This document shows, piece by piece, positions 43,799 through 51,384 of a DNA stretch of 64,000 nucleotides. The notes under the pieces were generated by a model. It did not search any database, was not told where the DNA came from, and worked only from the letters and a program-made list of their open reading frames with translations. The DNA is from Halobellus sp. MBLA0158 (GTDB lineage: Archaea > Halobacteriota > Halobacteria > Halobacteriales > Haloferacaceae). The stretch lies in NCBI RefSeq assembly GCF_041477585.1, contig NZ_JBGNYA010000001.1, positions 806,001-870,000 on the forward strand, read 5' to 3'. How positions within the stretch are numbered: position 1 is the first letter of the stretch; the number at the start of each line of letters is the position of its first letter. The position numbers and the translations under genes were made by a program.

Positions 43799-43845
43799 GA
43801 ACAGCCGCTCGGTATTGCCCTTGCGGTGAACAGCCGCTCGGTATT
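43799..43845. repeat. 18-bp direct repeat between pcm and the zinc finger gene
   Basis: GAACAGCCGCTCGGTATT occurs at 43799-43816 and again at 43828-43845, 29 bp apart. It lies upstream of pcm and downstream of the zinc finger gene, both on the minus strand. It may be a small local duplication or a regulatory repeat. Confidence 0.8.
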
Positions 43846-43866
43846 CCGCCAGCGAGGTTCTAGATG

Positions 43867-44526
43867 CTACCAGGCCGACCAGGCCGTGGTGGTCTGGTCG
43901 GTGCCGTAGAGCCGCTTTACGTCCTTCGCGTAGACCATATCGCCCTCGTGGTCGAGCTTGCCGTGGCGGTACTCCGGCGCGTCCGAGCGCACCTGGATCG
44001 CCTTGATCTCGAACTCCTCGTCGCCGTAGGACTCGGTCTCGCCCACGACGAACTCGTGGTCGCCGGGGACCCGCAGGTCGAAGCTCCGGGAGTCCTCGCG
44101 GTCGCCGGTGCCCTCCTTGGGGTTGACGGTGACCTTCACGGCGACGTTGTCGACGGCGCGCGTCCAGAGCGTGTCGACGTCTTCGATCCTCGCCTCGTCG
44201 GCGCGCTGTTCGGGCCCGACCTCGATGCCGGTGATCCGGACCTGGAGGATGGCCTCCTCGCTGTCGACGATGAACTCCTCGCCGACGGCGACGGTCTCCG
44301 CGGGCGGCGCCTCGACGGTGGTCGCGAAGGACTCGCCGTCCTGGGAGACGATGACGTCGCGTTCGATCTCGGTCTCGGATTCGACCTGGACCTTGTGGAC
44401 GTGGCCGCACTCAGTGCAGCGGACGGTGTGGTGACCGCTGCCCTCCTTCAGTACCTCGTGGACCGTCGACTCGGCGGGCGAACAGGAGGGACAGTCGGCC
44501 GCGACGCGGTCCTGTGGCGTGCTCAT
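43867..44526 (-). CDS. HVO_0476-family zinc finger protein
   Basis: The protein has 219 aa. Two Cys pairs near the N-terminus (DCPSC and CTECG, about 11-41) form a zinc ribbon. A beta-rich acidic domain follows (50-219, with EEFIVDSEEAILQVRITGIE-type strands). It matches the haloarchaeal family named after Haloferax HVO_0476, whose function is not known. No membrane segment. It is monocistronic. Confidence 0.85.
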   Translation of the reverse strand: MSTPQDRVAADCPSCSPAESTVHEVLKEGSGHHTVRCTECGHVHKVQVESETEIERDVIVSQDGESFATTVEAPPAETVAVGEEFIVDSEEAILQVRITGIEVGPEQRADEARIEDVDTLWTRAVDNVAVKVTVNPKEGTGDREDSRSFDLRVPGDHEFVVGETESYGDEEFEIKAIQVRSDAPEYRHGKLDHEGDMVYAKDVKRLYGTDQTTTAWSAW

Positions 44527-44579
44527 ACGGCCTCATAGCCCGTCGCGCCGTAAAAGTCCGCCCTTCCGGGCGTCGCGTG

Positions 44580-44894
44580 CTACGCCCAGTCGTGGTCGTC
44601 GATGCCCTCGTAGTGTTTGAGCCGACTCTCGATCTCCCACTTCTCCCACCCGCACTCGTGGTAGAGGACGTCGGCGAGCAGCTCGAAATTGCTCTGGTCC
44701 AGTTCGATTCCTCGTCCGCCGCGATACGTGATGTACGGCTCCGACCGGAGGTCGTCGTACACCTCGCGTGCGGTCGGGTAGTCGCCGTCGATGGCCGAGA
44801 GGCTGAGAAGCGCGTCCTCCGCAATCGGAGTTCCCCACTTGTGCTTCGCGATCATCGTCGCCAGAAGCGCACACTTCACCGACGGCTTCTCCAT
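44580..44894 (-). CDS. small protein divergent from a winged-helix regulator
   Basis: The protein has 104 aa, soluble, with mixed helices (ALLATMIAKHKWGTP, then FELLADVLYHECGWEKWEIE). I do not recognise the domain. I chose the ATG at 44892-44894 (MEKPSVK), which lies 18-26 nt after a minus-strand TATA box (44912-44920). It is divergent from the regulator gene with a shared operator between, so it is probably controlled by that regulator. A toxin-antitoxin-like or defence relationship is possible but unsupported by any motif. Confidence 0.72.
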   Translation of the reverse strand: MEKPSVKCALLATMIAKHKWGTPIAEDALLSLSAIDGDYPTAREVYDDLRSEPYITYRGGRGIELDQSNFELLADVLYHECGWEKWEIESRLKHYEGIDDHDWA

Positions 44895-44904
44895 AGCCCG
44901 CGGT

Positions 44905-44962
44905 GTCGCCGCTGGTATATAAACAATGTCACTCGTGATTACCACCAGTGCAAACGCTTATA
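44905..44962. promoter_or_regulatory. divergent promoter with a 21-bp operator
   Basis: The minus-strand TATA box (GTTTATATACC, 44911-44921) and plus-strand TATA box (GCTTATAG, about 44955-44962) face outward. Exactly between them lies an inverted repeat CACTCGTG (44930-44937) - 5 nt - CACCAGTG (44943-44950), with one mismatch between arms. A dimeric winged-helix protein bound there would cover both promoters. Confidence 0.65.
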
Positions 44963-44986
44963 GACACATAGCCGCACCATCTCAGT

Positions 44987-45328
44987 ATGAGCGGCATCGA
45001 GCACGCGGACGGCGACCTCGACCGGAAAGAACTCCGAAAGGAGCACCCGAGCGGGTGGCTCTATCTCACCCAGCACGACGCCGTGCCGATACTCGTGGAT
45101 GCGCTTCTCGATCTCCCGCCGAACCGCGAATTCAACAAGACCGAGCTCGCGGAACACGCCGGCGTGACGCGGCAGACCGTCGGCAACTACACCGATCTCC
45201 TGATCGAAACCGAACTCATCGAGCGAGTCCCGAACACGTCGCCGCCTCGGTACCGCGTCGCCGACAGCGACGTCGTCCGGGAGCTGTTCGAGCTGAACAG
45301 CGCCCTCAACAACGTCGCGGCGGAGTGA
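44987..45328 (+). CDS. winged-helix transcription regulator
   Basis: The protein has 113 aa. The helix-turn-helix is KTELAEHAGVTRQTVGNYTD (about 50-69), followed by a wing (IERVPNTSPPRYRVAD) and a C-terminal helix probably used for dimers. The ATG lies 24-32 nt after the plus-strand TATA box, so the message is leaderless. No ligand domain. It most likely binds the palindromic operator between itself and the divergent gene and controls both. Confidence 0.85.
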   Translation: MSGIEHADGDLDRKELRKEHPSGWLYLTQHDAVPILVDALLDLPPNREFNKTELAEHAGVTRQTVGNYTDLLIETELIERVPNTSPPRYRVADSDVVRELFELNSALNNVAAE

Positions 45329-45350
45329 CTCGCCCCCGCCGTTCGCCTAT

Positions 45351-45371
45351 CGCGGAAGATCCACTTCCGCG
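45351..45371. terminator. bidirectional hairpin between convergent genes
   Basis: Perfect inverted repeat CGCGGAAG (45351-45358) / CTTCCGCG (45364-45371) with a 5-nt loop, in the 56-bp gap between the regulator stop (45328) and the aminopeptidase stop (45385). It has no T tract, so it could be a terminator for both directions or an mRNA end stabiliser. Confidence 0.55.
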
Positions 45372-45384
45372 CCGTCTCGTGGTT

Positions 45385-46344
45385 TCACCGCTCGACACTC
45401 GGGAGGTCTACGACCTCCCCGTCCGCGAACACGGTCGGCTCCCGAATGATCCCGTCCAGATGCAGCGGCGCGTCGGTGTCGCCGCCGATCCCGGCGTCGT
45501 CGCCGATCGCGACGTGGACCGTCCCCGCGGCCTTCTCGTCGAGGAGGACCGAGCCCACTAGCTCCGTGACGCCGACGTTGGTGCCGATCCCCAGTTCCGC
45601 GAGGTTGTAGGCGTCCCGTCCAACCTCCTCGGCGGCGGTCTCGACCTGCGCGCGGATCTCGTCGTCCGAAATCTCGGTCACGTAGCCGTCCTCGACCTCG
45701 AATCGGAGTTCCGCGCCATCGTCGAGGCGGCCGTGCGGTCGCATCGTCCCGTCGACGACGTAGGTGCCGTTGGCGTTCGTCGGCGAGACGAACACCTCGC
45801 CCGCGGGGAGGTTCGAGAAGTCGCCCGGCTCGTGGACGATGCCCGTGTCCGTGTTCCACTCGCGCCCGCCGGGCTCGAAGGTGATGTCGGTGCCGGCCGG
45901 CGCGGTCACGCGGATCTCCTCGGCGTCTTCGATCTGCGCCAGCACCTCGCGGCAGTGCTCGGCGATGGCGTCGTAGTCGGCGTCCAGGCCCGTGAGAAAG
46001 ACGTCTTCGGTGATTCCCGGGAGCGTCGCCCCGCGGGCGCCCGCCTCGCAGGCGTTCCCGCGAGCGCGGGTGTGACTGATGCTCTTCGTCGTCGGCGCGA
46101 GGAACACGTCCGCGCCCGCCATCGCGTCGGCGACCGGGCCCGGCGGCTCCTCGCCGTGCTGGGCTCCGGGCGGGTACTGGAGGATCACGGCGTCGCCCGT
46201 GACCGCGCTCGCCGCCTCGTAGAGGGCCTCGCCGATGGGCCGGCGCTCATCGTCGGTGACGACGACGCAGGACTCCGATTCGCCGAGTGCCATACACTGC
46301 TCGACCGCCGTCGTCGCGGCGGCCGCGAGTCCGTCGTTCGACAT
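45385..46344 (-). CDS. M29-like aminopeptidase family protein
   Basis: The protein has 319 aa. The C-terminal half has NLAELGIGTNVGVTELVGSVLLDEKAAGT (split: NLAELGIGTN, VLLDEKAAGT) and HVAIGDDAGIGG, segments of the thermophilic (M29) aminopeptidase fold in which Glu, His and Asp bind metal. The N-terminal half (1-150) contains APTTKSISHTRAR. Usual M29 enzymes have about 370-410 aa, so this is a shorter branch, and substrates are unknown. I chose the ATG at 46342-46344 (MSNDGLA). It is monocistronic. Confidence 0.8.
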   Translation of the reverse strand: MSNDGLAAAATTAVEQCMALGESESCVVVTDDERRPIGEALYEAASAVTGDAVILQYPPGAQHGEEPPGPVADAMAGADVFLAPTTKSISHTRARGNACEAGARGATLPGITEDVFLTGLDADYDAIAEHCREVLAQIEDAEEIRVTAPAGTDITFEPGGREWNTDTGIVHEPGDFSNLPAGEVFVSPTNANGTYVVDGTMRPHGRLDDGAELRFEVEDGYVTEISDDEIRAQVETAAEEVGRDAYNLAELGIGTNVGVTELVGSVLLDEKAAGTVHVAIGDDAGIGGDTDAPLHLDGIIREPTVFADGEVVDLPSVER

Positions 46345-46460
46345 ACCGTCGTGTGTGCGCTCCGCGGAGTTAGGGGTTCGCATCGAGGGGATCGGCCGCG
46401 CCCGGTCGGCCGCCAGGGGGCTTACTCGCGTCCGCGAAAATCCCCGGCGTTACTCGTCAG

Positions 46461-46497
46461 GGAATTAATTCCTCGCCTCGGCGCTCCGAAATAACTA
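46461..46497 (+). promoter_or_regulatory. promoter and palindrome of the type II GAPDH gene
   Basis: A perfect 12-bp palindrome GGAATTAATTCC (46461-46472) lies 14 bp before an AT-rich TATA-like element (AAATAACTATG, about 46488-46498), which is 28-38 nt before the ATG at 46525. The palindrome sits where an activator or BRE-adjacent regulator would bind. Confidence 0.5.
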
Positions 46498-46524
46498 TGC
46501 GTCTGCTCGTCCGATTTCACGGCA

Positions 46525-47595
46525 ATGATACGAGTGGGTGTCAACGGCTACGGAACGATCGGGAAGCGGGTGGCCGACGCGGTCGCCGCCCAGCCCGATA
46601 TGGAGGTCGCCGGCGTCGCCAAGACCCAACCGAACTTCGAGGCCCACACCGCCGTCGAGCGCGGCTATCCGATGTACGCGGCGATCCCCGAGCGCGCCCC
46701 GCTCTTCTCGGACGCGGGGATCGAGATCGCGGGCGTCGTCGACGAGCTGGTCGCCGACGCCGACGTGATGGTCGACGCTACGCCCTCCGGGATCGGCGCG
46801 GAGAACCGATCGCTGTACGCCTCCTACGACACGCCCGCGATCTTCCAGGGCGGCGAGGACGCCACGGTCGCCGAGACGAGCTTCAACGCCCGCTCGAACT
46901 ACGATGACGCCTACGGCGCCGACACGGTCCGCGTCGTCTCCTGCAACACGACCGGGCTCTCGCGCGTCGTCGCGCCGCTCGAAGAGGAGTACGGCGTCGA
47001 GAAGGTCCGCGCGACGCTCGTCCGCCGGGGCGGCGACCCGAGCCAGAACTCCCGTGGCCCGATCAACGACATCCTCCCGAACCCGATCGAGATCCCCTCC
47101 CACCACGGCCCGGACGTCAAGACGATCTTCCCCGACCTGGAGATCGACACGATGGGCCTGAAGGTGCCGGCGACGCTGATGCACGTCCACGCGCTCAACG
47201 TCACGCTCGAATCCGACGTGACCGCCGCGCACGTCCGCCAGCTCCTCGACAAGCAGACCCGGATCTACGTCATCCCCGAGGGGATGGGCCTCGACGGCGC
47301 CGGGAAGCTCAAGGACTTCGCGCTCGACGCCGGCCGGCCGCGCGGCGACCTCTGGGAGAACTGCCTGTGGGGCGAGTCGATCGCCACCGAGGGCCGCGAC
47401 CTGTATCTCTTCCAGGCGATCCACCAGGAGTCCGACGTCGTCCCCGAGAACGTCGACGCCGTCCGCGCGGTGGCGGAGGCCGCCGACGCCGAGACCAGCA
47501 TCGAGCGCACGAACGAGACGCTCGGCATCGGCCTCTCGGGCGACCCCTCCGGCTTCGGCGACGCCCAGGTCGAGGCCGAGGCGGCCGACGACTGA
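46525..47595 (+). CDS. type II glyceraldehyde-3-phosphate dehydrogenase (archaeal)
   Basis: The protein has 356 aa. It has the archaeal N-terminal dinucleotide motif [13 protein letters not shown] (4-16) and catalytic Cys140 (VSCNTTGL). DATPSG and the His-containing MHVHALNVT segment are also typical. In Haloferax, two GAPDHs are known and the archaeal type II enzyme works in gluconeogenesis while type I serves glycolysis. This window contains both. Interconverts glyceraldehyde-3-phosphate and 1,3-bisphosphoglycerate. It stands alone, about 5 kb from pgk. Confidence 0.94.
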   Translation: MIRVGVNGYGTIGKRVADAVAAQPDMEVAGVAKTQPNFEAHTAVERGYPMYAAIPERAPLFSDAGIEIAGVVDELVADADVMVDATPSGIGAENRSLYASYDTPAIFQGGEDATVAETSFNARSNYDDAYGADTVRVVSCNTTGLSRVVAPLEEEYGVEKVRATLVRRGGDPSQNSRGPINDILPNPIEIPSHHGPDVKTIFPDLEIDTMGLKVPATLMHVHALNVTLESDVTAAHVRQLLDKQTRIYVIPEGMGLDGAGKLKDFALDAGRPRGDLWENCLWGESIATEGRDLYLFQAIHQESDVVPENVDAVRAVAEAADAETSIERTNETLGIGLSGDPSGFGDAQVEAEAADD

Positions 47596-47687
47596 CCTCG
47601 GAGCGTCCCGCGTTTTTCCTTTCCCGCCTCGCTTCTGCGTCCACGCCCACGCCCACGTTTATCACCACTCCCGGCGTGGCCGCCGGT

Positions 47688-48323
47688 ATGTCAGCGAACG
47701 ACCCGCCGTCCGAGCCCGGCGGCCCCGACGGGGGCGACGATCCGGCCGCCGCGGGCGACCCGGAAGCGGCCGTCGACTCGACAGACGAGATGGAGCGGCT
47801 CCTCGCGGAGTTCGACGCGCTCGCGGAGACGGTCGACTCCCCGGCCGAGCGCGAGCGCGTCCGATCGGCCCGCAGAGCGGCGGTCGTCGCCGCGCACGAG
47901 GCCGGCGCCTTCGGCCGCGTCATCCGCGGCTTCGACCGCGCCGACCTCGCGGAGGCGTTCCTCGGATCGGTGCTGTTCGGCATCCCGATGTTCGTCGAGG
48001 GCGGGACCAACGAGGTCGGCCACCACCTCGCGGCGCACCCGATCTCGCTCGTCGGAACCGTCGTCGGCGCGGTCGGCCTCGTGATCGGCATCCTCTACGT
48101 CGCCGACATCCAGGACGTCCGGATCCACGAGCCGTTCTTCGGCTTCGTCCCCCGGCGGCTCGTCGGCGTGCTCGGCGTCTCCGCGGTCACGGCCGTCGTG
48201 GTGATGACCGCGTGGGGGCGGGTCGACTGGGCGACGCCGATCCTGGCCCTGGCGGACGTGGTCGTCGCGTTCGCGCCGATGAGCGTCGGCGCCGCGCTCG
48301 GCGACATCCTCCCGGGGTCGTGA
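47688..48323 (+). CDS. DUF2391-like integral membrane protein
   Basis: The protein has 211 aa. The first 65 residues are acidic and helical (cytosolic). Hydrophobic helices are seen near 92-108, 125-147, 163-183 and 188-208. The pattern resembles DUF2391/TIGR02587 membrane proteins (from memory). No catalytic residues stand out. I chose the ATG at 47688 (MSANDPP) because the upstream frame is Arg-rich and unlike a haloarchaeal protein. It converges on the phosphoesterase gene with a 7-bp gap. Confidence 0.72.
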   Translation: MSANDPPSEPGGPDGGDDPAAAGDPEAAVDSTDEMERLLAEFDALAETVDSPAERERVRSARRAAVVAAHEAGAFGRVIRGFDRADLAEAFLGSVLFGIPMFVEGGTNEVGHHLAAHPISLVGTVVGAVGLVIGILYVADIQDVRIHEPFFGFVPRRLVGVLGVSAVTAVVVMTAWGRVDWATPILALADVVVAFAPMSVGAALGDILPGS

Positions 48324-48330
48324 TCGGGAG

Positions 48331-48822
48331 TCACTCGATCGCCACGAACTCCACGGTCCCCGCGTCGGTGTCGAGCACCGCGACGTGGTAGACGTCGTCG
48401 GCGCCGGGGAACGGGAGCCCGCCGGGGTTGACGTGGACGGTCCCTCCCCGCTCCTCGCGGGTCCGCTCGTGGGTGTGGCCGCGGACGACGTAGTCGTACT
48501 CTCCGGAGGCGACGAGCGCGTCGACGAGCCGTTCGCTCGTCCCGTGGTAGACCGCGACGTCGACGCCGTCGAACGTCAGGTGGGCGCTCTCGCCGTGGTA
48601 GGTGCCGAACTCGTCGATCGTCTCGGCCAGGGCCCACTCGCCGTCGTTGTTGCCGCGGACCGCGTGGAACGCGAAGTCGGCGTCGAAGACCGAGGCGGTG
48701 AAGGGCGCGACGATGTCGCCGCAGTGGACGACTGCCTCGACGCCCGCGTCCTCGAACGTCGCGACCGCGCTCCGCGCCAGATCGAGGTTGTCGTGAGTGT
48801 CGGAACAGAGCCCGATTCGCAT
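48331..48822 (-). CDS. YfcE/MJ0936-type metallophosphoesterase
   Basis: The protein has 163 aa. All five metal-binding motifs are present: SDTHDN (7-12), HCGDIV, GNND (58-61), HG (VYHGTS) and GHTH. It is a small calcineurin-like phosphodiesterase that uses Mn or Ni, and related archaeal proteins cleave phosphodiesters in vitro. The natural substrate is unknown. It is monocistronic. Confidence 0.9.
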   Translation of the reverse strand: MRIGLCSDTHDNLDLARSAVATFEDAGVEAVVHCGDIVAPFTASVFDADFAFHAVRGNNDGEWALAETIDEFGTYHGESAHLTFDGVDVAVYHGTSERLVDALVASGEYDYVVRGHTHERTREERGGTVHVNPGGLPFPGADDVYHVAVLDTDAGTVEFVAIE

Positions 48823-48992
48823 AGGCCTCGGTTCGGTAGGCGGGCGCTTCAGCGCTTCGGCGATGTGCGGCCTCGATGCTCGACGCGACCGGGGCGACCT
48901 GCGGGCGTCGAGAACGGCGAGAGCCGCCCCGGTATAAGGAGGTTATACGATTAAGCTACAGACCGATGCAGTCGCGGGCCGTCGGCTCACGT

Positions 48993-49142
48993 ATGGCAGC
49001 GAACACTCGTGCCACCGATCGGGACAGCGCGACCGACACCGCGGTCTACCTCCCCGCCGGGATCCCCCCGTCGGCGGAGGCCGATCGCCTCACGCGTCTC
49101 TGGCAGACGCTGTTCAGCCACCGCGTCGACCCCCCGAAGTAG
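48993..49142 (+). CDS. small ORF coupled to the DmdA-like gene
   Basis: The 49-aa product (starts MAANTRAT) ends 7 nt before the ATG of the next gene. Its third codon positions are strongly G/C and its composition is haloarchaeal, which supports real translation. A TATA-like element (GGTTATACG, about 48942-48950) lies upstream. No known motif is visible. It contains a LPAGIPPSAEAD segment and a LTRLWQTLFSHR helix. It may be a leader peptide or a small partner of the DmdA-like enzyme. Confidence 0.5.
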   Translation: MAANTRATDRDSATDTAVYLPAGIPPSAEADRLTRLWQTLFSHRVDPPK

Positions 49143-49149
49143 GTCGCCG

Positions 49150-50526
49150 ATGTCCGGACACAATCACCGCTCGAACCTCCCCGACGTCGACCAGTCGGAC
49201 CGCACCGTGCCCAGGAATCTGCGGCAGACGGGCGACGCGGACGTCGATCTCGTGATCTCGACCCGGGTCCGGAAGTCGCCCTTCTGGCACCTCTCCGTCG
49301 AGGAGGGCTGCCACGAGGCGACGGTGTACAACCATATGTACCACCCGCGGGCGTTCATCGACCCCGAAGACGGCGGGTCGGAAGCCGAGTACGACCTGCT
49401 GGTCAACGACGTCGCGCTGTGGGACGTCGCGGTCGAGCGCCAGATCCGCGTCGCGGGCCCCGACGCCGAGGCGTTCGTCAATTACGTCATCACCCGCGAC
49501 GCGACCGAGATCGAGCCGATGCGCGGCAAGTACGCCATCTGCTGCAACGACGACGGCGGCATCCTCAACGACTTCGTCCTGCTGCGGCCCGAGGAAGACG
49601 AGTTCTGGTTCTCCATCGCCGACGCGGACCTGTTGCAGTGGCTGCAGGGGGTCACGGTCGGCAACGACTTCGCGGTCGAGATCGACGAGATCGACGTCTC
49701 GCCGATGCAGGTCCAGGGCCCGAAGTCGCCCGACGTGATCGAGTCGCTCATCGACGCCGCGGTCGAGGACGTCCCGTACTACGGCCTGTTGGAGGCGACG
49801 ATCAACGGCGTTCCGGTGTTGGTGAGCCAGACGGGCTTCTCCGGCGAGGCGGGGTTCGAGATCTACGTCCGCGAGGCGACGACGAACGCCGAGGCGGTGT
49901 GGAACCCGGTGCTCGAAACGGTCAAAGACCACGGCGGCGCCGCGGCGCCGGTCAACGGTCGGCGGCGGATCGCCGCCGGGATCCTGTCGCTGGGCCAGGA
50001 TATGGACCACGAGACCTCGCCGTTCCAGGTCAACCTCGGCTATCAGGTCCCCGACGACAAGGACGCCGACTACGTCGGCAAGGCCGAACTGGAACGGCAG
50101 AAGGAGGCCATCGAAGACGGCGAGTTCCCGTTCACGCACAAACTGGTCGGCCTGAAGATGGCGGGCGGTCCGATCCTGGAGTGGCCCTCGGACTTCTGGC
50201 TCATCTCGGACCCCGAGACCGGCGAGGAATGCGGGTACGTGACGTCGGCGGGGTGGAATCCGGAACTCGAAGCCAACATCGGCCTCGGATACGTCCCCGC
50301 GGAGACGCTCCAGGCCGCGACCGACGTCCCGCTCGACGACTCGGTATACGACGCGGACCTCGATCTGGAGTTCGCGGTCCACCTCCCCGACGAGTACGCC
50401 GAAGCGCCCGGCGAGCCCGTCTACGCGACGACGGCGAAGGTCCCGTTCAAGGAGTCGGCCAACCCCAGCGCCCGCGAACAGGCCAAGATCCACGCTCGCG
50501 ACGACGCCGGGGACGACGCGGAGTGA
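49150..50526 (+). CDS. aminomethyltransferase-family protein resembling DMSP demethylase DmdA
   Basis: The protein has 458 aa, longer than typical GcvT (about 370). The GCV_T domain spans about 30-330 (with VNDVALWDVAVERQI, GFSGEAGFEIYV and GKYAICCNDDGGI). The C-terminal barrel follows at 340-445 (HKLVGLKMAGGP, GYVTSAGWNPELEANIGLGY split). The family transfers one-carbon groups to tetrahydrofolate; DmdA takes a methyl from dimethylsulfoniopropionate. Substrate here is not proven. The adjacent HTH-10 regulator gene is on the same strand, so it may control this enzyme. Confidence 0.82.
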   Translation: MSGHNHRSNLPDVDQSDRTVPRNLRQTGDADVDLVISTRVRKSPFWHLSVEEGCHEATVYNHMYHPRAFIDPEDGGSEAEYDLLVNDVALWDVAVERQIRVAGPDAEAFVNYVITRDATEIEPMRGKYAICCNDDGGILNDFVLLRPEEDEFWFSIADADLLQWLQGVTVGNDFAVEIDEIDVSPMQVQGPKSPDVIESLIDAAVEDVPYYGLLEATINGVPVLVSQTGFSGEAGFEIYVREATTNAEAVWNPVLETVKDHGGAAAPVNGRRRIAAGILSLGQDMDHETSPFQVNLGYQVPDDKDADYVGKAELERQKEAIEDGEFPFTHKLVGLKMAGGPILEWPSDFWLISDPETGEECGYVTSAGWNPELEANIGLGYVPAETLQAATDVPLDDSVYDADLDLEFAVHLPDEYAEAPGEPVYATTAKVPFKESANPSAREQAKIHARDDAGDDAE

Positions 50527-50676
50527 GACCGAGGGATGACCGACTCAGTTAAGCCGCCGCGCGGCCACCGGTACGACACCAGCAGCGGGGCGCCGTCGGA
50601 CCTCGCCGACTGTCGCGGAGACCGTCGGATGCGGATGCGGATGCGGGTCCGACGCGGTCCGACTCTCCCCTAAACT

Positions 50677-51342
50677 ATGGCCGACGTCAAAGCGGTCGTC
50701 CGAGCCGAGCACCCCGACATAGTGCTGACGCAGACGGTTGCACACGACCGGAGCTCGAAGGTCAAGTCGGTGTCTGAGGCGGGGACCGACCCCACCTCGG
50801 GGAAGTTCTTCTACCACATCGAGTCGTCCGACTTCGCCCGGTTCGAGGCGGGCCTGGAGATGGACCGGACCGTCGGGGCGTTCGAACGGGTCATCGAAAC
50901 CAGGGACCGGAAGGCGATCTACAGCTTCGAGTACACCGACGAGGCGAAGATCCTCTCGCCGGTGATCTCGGCCGCGAACGGCGTCATCCTCGATATGAAG
51001 AACGACGGGAGCGCGTGGATCCTCACGGTGTGGATCCCCGATCGAACGGACCTGGTCCACCTCTGGGAGTACGCACAACAGCACGGCATCGACATCGAGC
51101 TCCTGCGCGTGAACGAGTACGCGAGCCTGGGCCACACCGACGCCGGGCTGACAGACAGCCAGCGGGACGCGCTCCTCGTCGCGTTCGAGACCGGCTACTT
51201 CGAGGAACCGCGGGACGCGACGCTGGGCGAGGTCGCCGACGAACTGGACATCTCCCAGCCCGCCGCGAGCGGGCTCCTCCGGCGCGGCGTCAAGCGACTC
51301 ATCGCCTCGTCCCTGTTGGACGACGGCGACACGCGGGAGTGA
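50677..51342 (+). CDS. bacterio-opsin activator-type HTH-10 regulator
   Basis: The protein has 221 aa. The N-terminal 150 residues form a sensor-like beta domain (SGKFFYHIESSDF, then YSFEYTDEAKIL) and the C-terminal 60 residues are the HTH-10 domain (LTDSQRDALLVAFETGYFEEPRD, then LGEVADELDISQPAAS, both quoted in part). Such Bat-like regulators control nearby metabolic genes in haloarchaea. It follows the DmdA-like gene by 150 bp. The upstream bases 50627-50646 hold a short hexamer tandem (GGATGC) with no clear role. Confidence 0.88.
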   Translation: MADVKAVVRAEHPDIVLTQTVAHDRSSKVKSVSEAGTDPTSGKFFYHIESSDFARFEAGLEMDRTVGAFERVIETRDRKAIYSFEYTDEAKILSPVISAANGVILDMKNDGSAWILTVWIPDRTDLVHLWEYAQQHGIDIELLRVNEYASLGHTDAGLTDSQRDALLVAFETGYFEEPRDATLGEVADELDISQPAASGLLRRGVKRLIASSLLDDGDTRE

Positions 51343-51384
51343 CGGGGGCGGGGGGTTCGGAGTGTTCGGCCGACGGTGCGCCGC

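Noticed and set aside
46421-46472. TrmB-type regulator site (TACT-N7/8-GAGTA) before type II GAPDH
   Set aside because: TACT appears but no GAGTA follows at the required spacing.
50627-50646. Hexamer tandem GGATGC as a CRISPR or regulatory repeat
   Set aside because: Only about three units, too short and with no partner feature.
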